Shown one piece after another: positions 34,853 to 38,933 of a stretch of 38,933 nt of DNA. Within the stretch, counting starts at the first letter, position 1. Each line of letters starts with the position of its first letter. Below the pieces are notes generated by a model. It worked only from the letters and a program-made list of their open reading frames with translations, did not search any database and was not told the DNA's origin. Made by a program: the position numbers and the translations under genes. This DNA comes from Rubrivivax sp. Its GTDB lineage: Bacteria > Pseudomonadota > Gammaproteobacteria > Burkholderiales > Burkholderiaceae_C. Location of the stretch: positions 1 through 38,933 of the forward strand of contig JAIXZR010000161.1 of the NCBI GenBank assembly GCA_027489455.1, given 5' to 3'.

Positions 34853-35455
34853 ATGCACCCTGCGATGCCTTCCGACACCATCACCATCGTCAGCGGCCTG
34901 CCGCGGTCCGGCACCTCGCTGATGATGCAGATGCTGCAGGCGGGCGGCCTGCCCGTGCTCACCGACGGCCTGCGGCTGCCCGACGACAACAACCGGCGGG
35001 GCTACCTCGAATACGAGCCCGTCAAGCGCCTGCGCAGCGATCGCAGCTGGCTGCCCCAGGCCCGGGGCCAGGCCGTGAAGATCATCCACCTGCTGCTGCG
35101 CGACCTGGTGTGGGACGGCAGCCTGCAATACCGCATCGTCTTCATGCGCCGGCCGATCGACGAAGTGCTGGCCAGCCAGCGCACGATGCTGGCGCGCGAT
35201 GGCAAGGTGGCCGCCGATGCGGCCGTGCTGCGCCGGGCTTTCGACCAGCAGCTGCAGCAGATCGATGCCTTCCTGGCCCAGCAGCCCAGCGCCCGTGTGC
35301 TGGACATCGACTACCACGCCGTCGTGCAGCAGCCCTTGCCGTCGGCCCAGGCGGTGCAGGCTTTCCTGGGCATGGCCATGGACACGCAGGCCATGGCCGC
35401 GGCCGTCGATCCGGCCCTGCACCGTCAGCGCAGCGCCACGCCGGCCGCGCCCTGA
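34853..35455 (+). CDS. Small sulfotransferase-family protein
   Basis: A 200-residue P-loop protein of the sulfotransferase superfamily. GLPRSGTS (residues 15-22) is the 5'-phosphosulfate-binding loop, and RIVFMRRPIDEVLASQ (about 94-109) is the 3'-phosphate-binding segment. The protein is shorter than typical tyrosine or carbohydrate sulfotransferases but has both PAPS motifs and a normal C-terminal helix, so it appears complete. The ATG at 34853 is used; MPSDTIT at 34865 is an alternative. It almost certainly shares a transcript with the AlkP-TPR gene. The acceptor is unknown. Confidence 0.82.
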   Translation: MHPAMPSDTITIVSGLPRSGTSLMMQMLQAGGLPVLTDGLRLPDDNNRRGYLEYEPVKRLRSDRSWLPQARGQAVKIIHLLLRDLVWDGSLQYRIVFMRRPIDEVLASQRTMLARDGKVAADAAVLRRAFDQQLQQIDAFLAQQPSARVLDIDYHAVVQQPLPSAQAVQAFLGMAMDTQAMAAAVDPALHRQRSATPAAP

Positions 35456-35480
35456 GGGCCCGCGGCCGGCAGGCGCGGCT

Positions 35481-36329
35481 TCAGCGCTGTCGCCGCCGCG
35501 CCAGGCCCATCACGGCCAGCAGGCCGGCAGCCATCAGGGCCAGTGTGGCCGGTTCGGGGATGGCCTGAACCCGCACGATGGTGTCGTTGTAATCGCGGTC
35601 GGAAGCCAGGCCGCCGACGCCCGTGCCGAAGCCCCGGCCACCGTTGACGTTGTCTTCCATGCCGACAAAGAAGGTCGTGCCCACGGCCGTGGGCTGCAGC
35701 AAAGCGCCGAAGGTGGTGGACGACAGCGAGACCAGCGACACATTGGGAGTGAACACGGCGAACTGCTGGTTCAGGGTGGACGCCCGAGTGCCGATCGGGC
35801 CAGTGCCTGTCTGCTGTGTGCTCAGGTACACCGTGCCCGCACCGGCATTCGGGCTGGCTTGCGTGATCCACAGCGAAAAGGGGGCCGTGAAGCTGACGTT
35901 GCCTGACGTCAGTGACGCGCTGCTCAGCACCGTACCCGCGTCGGTGATCGCGCCCCAGCTGGTTGAGAACTCCGACAGCCGGCCGATCTGCGAAAAGCTG
36001 TAGGTGCCGGCCCCGAACCTGAAGCCGCCCGGGTTGCTGCCGCTGGCACCGCCCAGAAAGAAGTTGTTGAAGGCCAGCGGCGCCGGCGACAGCGGCAGGG
36101 AGCCTGATGTCTGGTTGCTGCACGAGCCCGCCGACAGCGCCGGTGAATTGGTCAGGATGGCGCCGACATTGCAGACTGCCGAGCCGACGTTATCGACCGA
36201 AGCGTTGTTCCAGTAGGCGCCGGTGTTGGTGTTGTTCGGGAACCCGATCACCTGCCAGGACTGAGCCTGGGTGGTGCTGGCAGCAGCAGCGAGGGTGGCC
36301 AGCAGGGCCAGACGTGACAGGGAGCGCAT
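35481..36329 (-). CDS. PEP-CTERM sorting-domain protein with DUF4114-like end
   Basis: A 282-residue exported protein with signal peptide 1-22 (ending STTQAQ), a Ser/Thr/Gly-rich beta body and the sorting signal IPEPA at 257-261, hydrophobic helix, ARRRQR. Just before the signal, SDRDYNDTIVRVQ resembles the acidic calcium-type motif of DUF4114 domains. Two Cys residues in the N-terminal part (VCNVG and SCSNQ) could pair. It is convergent with the sulfotransferase gene, 25 bases away, and divergent from the metallophosphoesterase. Its function is unknown; a matrix or surface structural role is inferred from the sorting signal. Confidence 0.87.
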   Translation of the reverse strand: MRSLSRLALLATLAAAASTTQAQSWQVIGFPNNTNTGAYWNNASVDNVGSAVCNVGAILTNSPALSAGSCSNQTSGSLPLSPAPLAFNNFFLGGASGSNPGGFRFGAGTYSFSQIGRLSEFSTSWGAITDAGTVLSSASLTSGNVSFTAPFSLWITQASPNAGAGTVYLSTQQTGTGPIGTRASTLNQQFAVFTPNVSLVSLSSTTFGALLQPTAVGTTFFVGMEDNVNGGRGFGTGVGGLASDRDYNDTIVRVQAIPEPATLALMAAGLLAVMGLARRRQR

Positions 36330-36478
36330 GGGGTGTCTCCAACAGGGGTGGTTGGCCAGCGGCGAGGTGGCGCTGAAGGGTCGACAAGATAGCGGCCTGT
36401 GCCGTCCCGAGCATCCACCCGGATACGGGGTGCCCCCTGCTGCGGCAGGCTGTCACGGGGCATGCGCACAATCGCGCG

Positions 36479-37318
36479 ATGCTTCATCTGCTGGCCCAAC
36501 TGAGCGACCTGCACATCTGCGCCCCGGGCAGGCGCCTGTATCCGCGCGTGGACACGGCCGCGCTGCTGCAGGACGCCGTGGCCGCGGTGCAGCGGTTGCC
36601 GGTGCCGCCGCTGGGCGTGCTGCTGAGCGGCGATCTGGTCGACGACGGCAGCCCCGCGGCCTACAGCCACCTGCGCGAACTGCTGGCGCCGCTGACGGGC
36701 CCGCTGTGGCCCCTGCCGGGCAACCACGACGAGCGCCACGCGCTGCGCCAGGCCTTTGCCGACCAGCCTGCCCTGCAGCAGACCGCGAGCGAGGACTTCA
36801 TCCAGTACGAAGTGCCCTTGCCCGGCTTGCGCCTGCTGGTGCTGGACACCCTCGTGCCCGGGGCATCGCATGGCGCGCTGTGCCCGCGCCGCCTGGCCTG
36901 GCTGGCCGCGGCGCTGGCGCGCGACACCACCACCCCGGTGGTGCTGGCCTTGCACCACCCGCCTTTCGACATCCACGTGCCGGGCATGGACCGCATCGGC
37001 CTGCGCGATGGCCGGCCCGAACTGGCCGCGCTGGTGGCGCAGCACCCGCAGGTGCAGCGCGTCGTCTGCGGCCATGTGCACCGCAGCGTGCAGCGCGTCT
37101 GGGCGGGGACGCTGGTGCAGAGCGCGCCTTCCACGGCGCACCAGATCGCGCTGGCCCTGGGCCTGGGCCCTGCGCCCGCGCCCGGGGACGGCTGGACCCT
37201 GGAGCCGCCGAGTTTCCTGGTGCATGCCTGGCGGCAGCCGGCCGCGCCGGGCGAGGCGCTGGTCACGCACCAGGTCTTCACGTCAGCCGCGCCCGGGCCG
37301 TTTGGCTGGGGCGGCTGA
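36479..37318 (+). CDS. Calcineurin-like metallophosphoesterase (CpdA-like)
   Basis: A 279-residue cytoplasmic dinuclear metal phosphoesterase. All five motifs are present in order: DLH (Asp10, His12), GDLVDDG (Asp52), GNHDE (Asn82, His83), ALHHPP (His159 or His160) and CGHVH (His199, His201). The layout matches the class III cyclic-AMP phosphodiesterases CpdA/Rv0805, though related enzymes cleave other phosphodiesters. The UMF1 transporter gene starts 16 bases after its stop, so the two are likely co-transcribed. 149 bases separate it from the divergent PEP-CTERM gene. Confidence 0.9.
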   Translation: MLHLLAQLSDLHICAPGRRLYPRVDTAALLQDAVAAVQRLPVPPLGVLLSGDLVDDGSPAAYSHLRELLAPLTGPLWPLPGNHDERHALRQAFADQPALQQTASEDFIQYEVPLPGLRLLVLDTLVPGASHGALCPRRLAWLAAALARDTTTPVVLALHHPPFDIHVPGMDRIGLRDGRPELAALVAQHPQVQRVVCGHVHRSVQRVWAGTLVQSAPSTAHQIALALGLGPAPAPGDGWTLEPPSFLVHAWRQPAAPGEALVTHQVFTSAAPGPFGWGG

Positions 37319-37334
37319 AGAAACAGCGCGCGCC

Positions 37335-38639
37335 ATGCCCCTGTTCGACCCCCAGGCCCTGAACCCCGGCGTGCGCCGCCGCGAGGTGCTGGGCTGGGCG
37401 ATGTACGACTTCGCCAACAGTGGCTACACCACCGTGGTGCTGACGGCAGTATTCAACGCCTACTTCGTGGGCGTGGTGGCCGACGGTGCCGACTGGGGAA
37501 CCCTGGCCTGGACGCTGACGCTGGCGCTGAGCAATGCCCTGGTGATGATGGCCACGCCGTTGCTGGGCGCCTGGGCCGATGCCCGCGCGGCCAAGAAGCT
37601 GCTGCTGGCGGGCACCACGCTGGGCTGCGTGGCGGCCACCGTGGCGCTGGCCGGCGTGGGCCGCGGCGATCTGTGGCTGGCGGTGGCGGCGATCGTGGTG
37701 TCCAACTTCTGCTACGCCGTGGGCGAGCAGGTCACCGCCGCCTTCCTGCCGGAGCTGGCGCGGCGCGAGGCCCTGGGCCGGGTGTCGGGCTGGGGCTGGA
37801 GCCTGGGCTACTTCGGCGGCATGCTCACGCTCGGCCTGAGCCTGGGCTACGTGCTCTGGGCCCAGGGCCAGGGGCTGCCGGCCACGCACTTCGTGCCTGT
37901 GTCGATGCTGATCACGGCAGCGGTCTATGCCTTGGCTTCGCTGGCCACCTTCGCGCTGCTGCGCGAGCACGCGCGCGCCCAACCCGATGCGCGATTGCGT
38001 GGCGCCACCGCGCAGGCCTTCGCACGGCTGCGGCAGACCTGGCGCGAGGCCGGCCGCTACCGCGACTTCCAGTGGCTGCTGGCCTGCGCCGCGGCCTACC
38101 AGGCGGGCATCTCGGTGGTGATCGCGCTGGCCGCCATCTACGCTGCCGAGGTGCTGGGCTTCCAGCAGACGCAGACCATGGCGTTGATCTTTCTGGTCAA
38201 CATCGCCGCCGCCGCGGGCGCCTTCGGCTTCGGCTACTGGCAGGACAGGGTTGGCCACCGGCGAGCGCTGGCCTTCACGCTGTGGGGCTGGGTGGGCATG
38301 ACGGCGCTGGCCGTGGCCGCCACCACGCCCGGGCCCTTCTGGGCCGCGGCCGTGCTGGCCGGGCTGTGCATGGGCTCCAGCCAGAGCGCCGGCCGCGCGT
38401 TGGCCGGGGTGTTCGCGCCGCCTGACCAGCTGGCCGAGTTCTACGGGCTGTGGACCTTCGCCACGCGGCTGGCGGCGATCGCCGGGCCCGTGACTTACGG
38501 TCTGGTGACCTGGGCCACGGGCGGCAACCATCGGCTGGCGATCGCGGTCACGGGCCTTTTCTTCCTGCTCGGCCTGGCCCTGCTGCGCCAGGTGGATGTG
38601 GCGCGCGGGCAGCAGGCCGCGCAGGCGCAGGCGGGGTAG
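37335..38639 (+). CDS. UMF1-family MFS transporter
   Basis: A 434-residue membrane protein with twelve predicted transmembrane segments. GWAMYDFANSGYTTVVLTAVF near the N-terminus is the hallmark of the UMF1 (Atg22-like) branch of the major facilitator superfamily. The typical inter-helix loop GAWADARAAKKLL and the second-half motif GYWQDRVGHRRAL are also present. Yeast Atg22 exports amino acids from the vacuole; bacterial substrates are unknown. The frame extends upstream inside the phosphoesterase gene, so the ATG at 37335 (MPLFDPQALNPG) is used. It is probably cotranscribed with the phosphoesterase. Confidence 0.9.
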   Translation: MPLFDPQALNPGVRRREVLGWAMYDFANSGYTTVVLTAVFNAYFVGVVADGADWGTLAWTLTLALSNALVMMATPLLGAWADARAAKKLLLAGTTLGCVAATVALAGVGRGDLWLAVAAIVVSNFCYAVGEQVTAAFLPELARREALGRVSGWGWSLGYFGGMLTLGLSLGYVLWAQGQGLPATHFVPVSMLITAAVYALASLATFALLREHARAQPDARLRGATAQAFARLRQTWREAGRYRDFQWLLACAAAYQAGISVVIALAAIYAAEVLGFQQTQTMALIFLVNIAAAAGAFGFGYWQDRVGHRRALAFTLWGWVGMTALAVAATTPGPFWAAAVLAGLCMGSSQSAGRALAGVFAPPDQLAEFYGLWTFATRLAAIAGPVTYGLVTWATGGNHRLAIAVTGLFFLLGLALLRQVDVARGQQAAQAQAG

Positions 38640-38647
38640 ACCGCAGC

Positions 38648-38670
38648 GCAGGCCGCGGCCCGTGGCCTGC
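38648..38670 (+). terminator. Hairpin after the UMF1 gene
   Basis: GCAGGCC (38648-38654) and GGCCTGC (38664-38670) form a 7-bp stem with a nine-base loop, eight bases after the stop. There is no T-run, so it is a weak candidate. Confidence 0.3.
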
Positions 38671-38710
38671 AGCGCCTGTGGCCATCCCCCTGCCGATACC
38701 CTGCGCGGCC

Positions 38711-38933
38711 ATGGACAAGCTGCTGTGGGTGCTCCTGCCGATCGTGCTGGCCGCGGCCGCCGTGGGCGTGGCGGCCTGGCGCGGGCGCCTGCCGCCACGG
38801 CCGGTGCTGAACGTCGCCTTCAGCCTGCTGCTGCTGGCCTACCTGCTCGTCACCGCCGGCCTGGGCATCTTCTGGGTCGCCAACCAGCACCTGCCGGTGT
38901 TCGACTGGCATTACGTCTTCGGCTATGCCCTGC
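38711..38933 (+). CDS. Membrane protein, N-terminal part only (cut by window end)
   Basis: The first 74 residues are visible. They begin with a hydrophobic helix (MDKLLWVLLPIVLAAAAVGV), a basic loop (AWRGRLPPRP), a second helix (FSLLLLAYLLVTAGLGIFWV), then LPVFDWHYVFGY, where a histidine lies near the start of a third helix. This looks like a cytochrome-b-like or DUF4405-type membrane domain; similar N-terminal modules occur, as I recall, in front of SagB/ThcOx-type nitroreductase domains, but the downstream part is missing and the assignment is open. The ATG at 38711 follows no obvious ribosome-binding site. Confidence 0.6.
   Translation, partial: MDKLLWVLLPIVLAAAAVGVAAWRGRLPPRPVLNVAFSLLLLAYLLVTAGLGIFWVANQHLPVFDWHYVFGYAL

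Noticed and set aside
32875..34992. A minus-strand frame of about 700 codons opposite the AlkP-TPR gene
   Set aside because: Same shadow effect; no motifs and it runs across two real genes.

Overview
The window is a GC-rich stretch of bacterial chromosome. Four PEP-CTERM proteins, a Bug/TctC-type solute receptor, a UMF1-family transporter and a form II molybdenum hydroxylase operon together suggest a betaproteobacterium of the order Burkholderiales, probably near the Rubrivivax/Leptothrix/Ideonella/Roseateles group. This placement is inferred from family content; no rRNA or tRNA gene is present to confirm it. Third codon positions are mostly G or C across the window, except in the first 2 kb, which looks acquired.

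Layout. (1) 1-2206: an atypical, less GC-rich segment holding one gene for a TIR / pentapeptide-repeat / Rossmann-like three-part protein, possibly an NAD-directed defence or signalling protein. (2) 2207-7183: a minus-strand operon encoding a Bug receptor, maleate cis-trans isomerase, class III CoA-transferase and HMG-CoA-lyase-type enzyme, divergent from a LysR regulator. A perfect 10+10 bp dyad lies between the two. This looks like an inducible pathway for a small (methyl-branched?) dicarboxylic acid. (3) 7391-13355: coxS-coxL-coxM-coxD-coxE, a molybdenum hydroxylase of the form II type (AYRGAGR active-site loop) with its MoxR ATPase and VWA maturation partners. (4) 13342-15740: a degenerate-looking APH-fold kinase and an exported beta-lactamase-fold serine hydrolase.

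(5) 15795-23681: six closely spaced minus-strand genes. In transcription order they are a penicillin/AHL-acylase-type Ntn hydrolase, a PEP-CTERM protein, an AraC regulator, an M13 metallopeptidase, a ClpP-fold periplasmic protein whose start overlaps the M13 stop, and a CPBP membrane protease. (6) 24055-29899: an exported alpha/beta hydrolase (Abhydrolase_10 type), a PEP-CTERM protein and a large lipoprotein with Ig-like domains and seven calcium-type propeller repeats. (7) 29926-31797: a divergent AraC / NmrA-type reductase pair. (8) 31951-36329: a PEP-CTERM protein with a good promoter and a textbook terminator, then an alkaline-phosphatase-superfamily/TPR protein paired with a small sulfotransferase, then a convergent PEP-CTERM protein. 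(9) 36479-38933: a CpdA-like metallophosphoesterase, a UMF1 transporter and the start of a membrane protein cut by the window edge.

Overall the window mixes a dicarboxylate catabolic operon and a molybdoenzyme operon with a region devoted to exported hydrolases and exosortase-type surface proteins. No exosortase, CRISPR array, insertion sequence, tRNA or rRNA was seen. The best candidates for something not well described are the TIR-pentapeptide protein, the maleate isomerase/CoA-transferase/lyase operon, the three-protease cassette and the AlkP-TPR/sulfotransferase pair.
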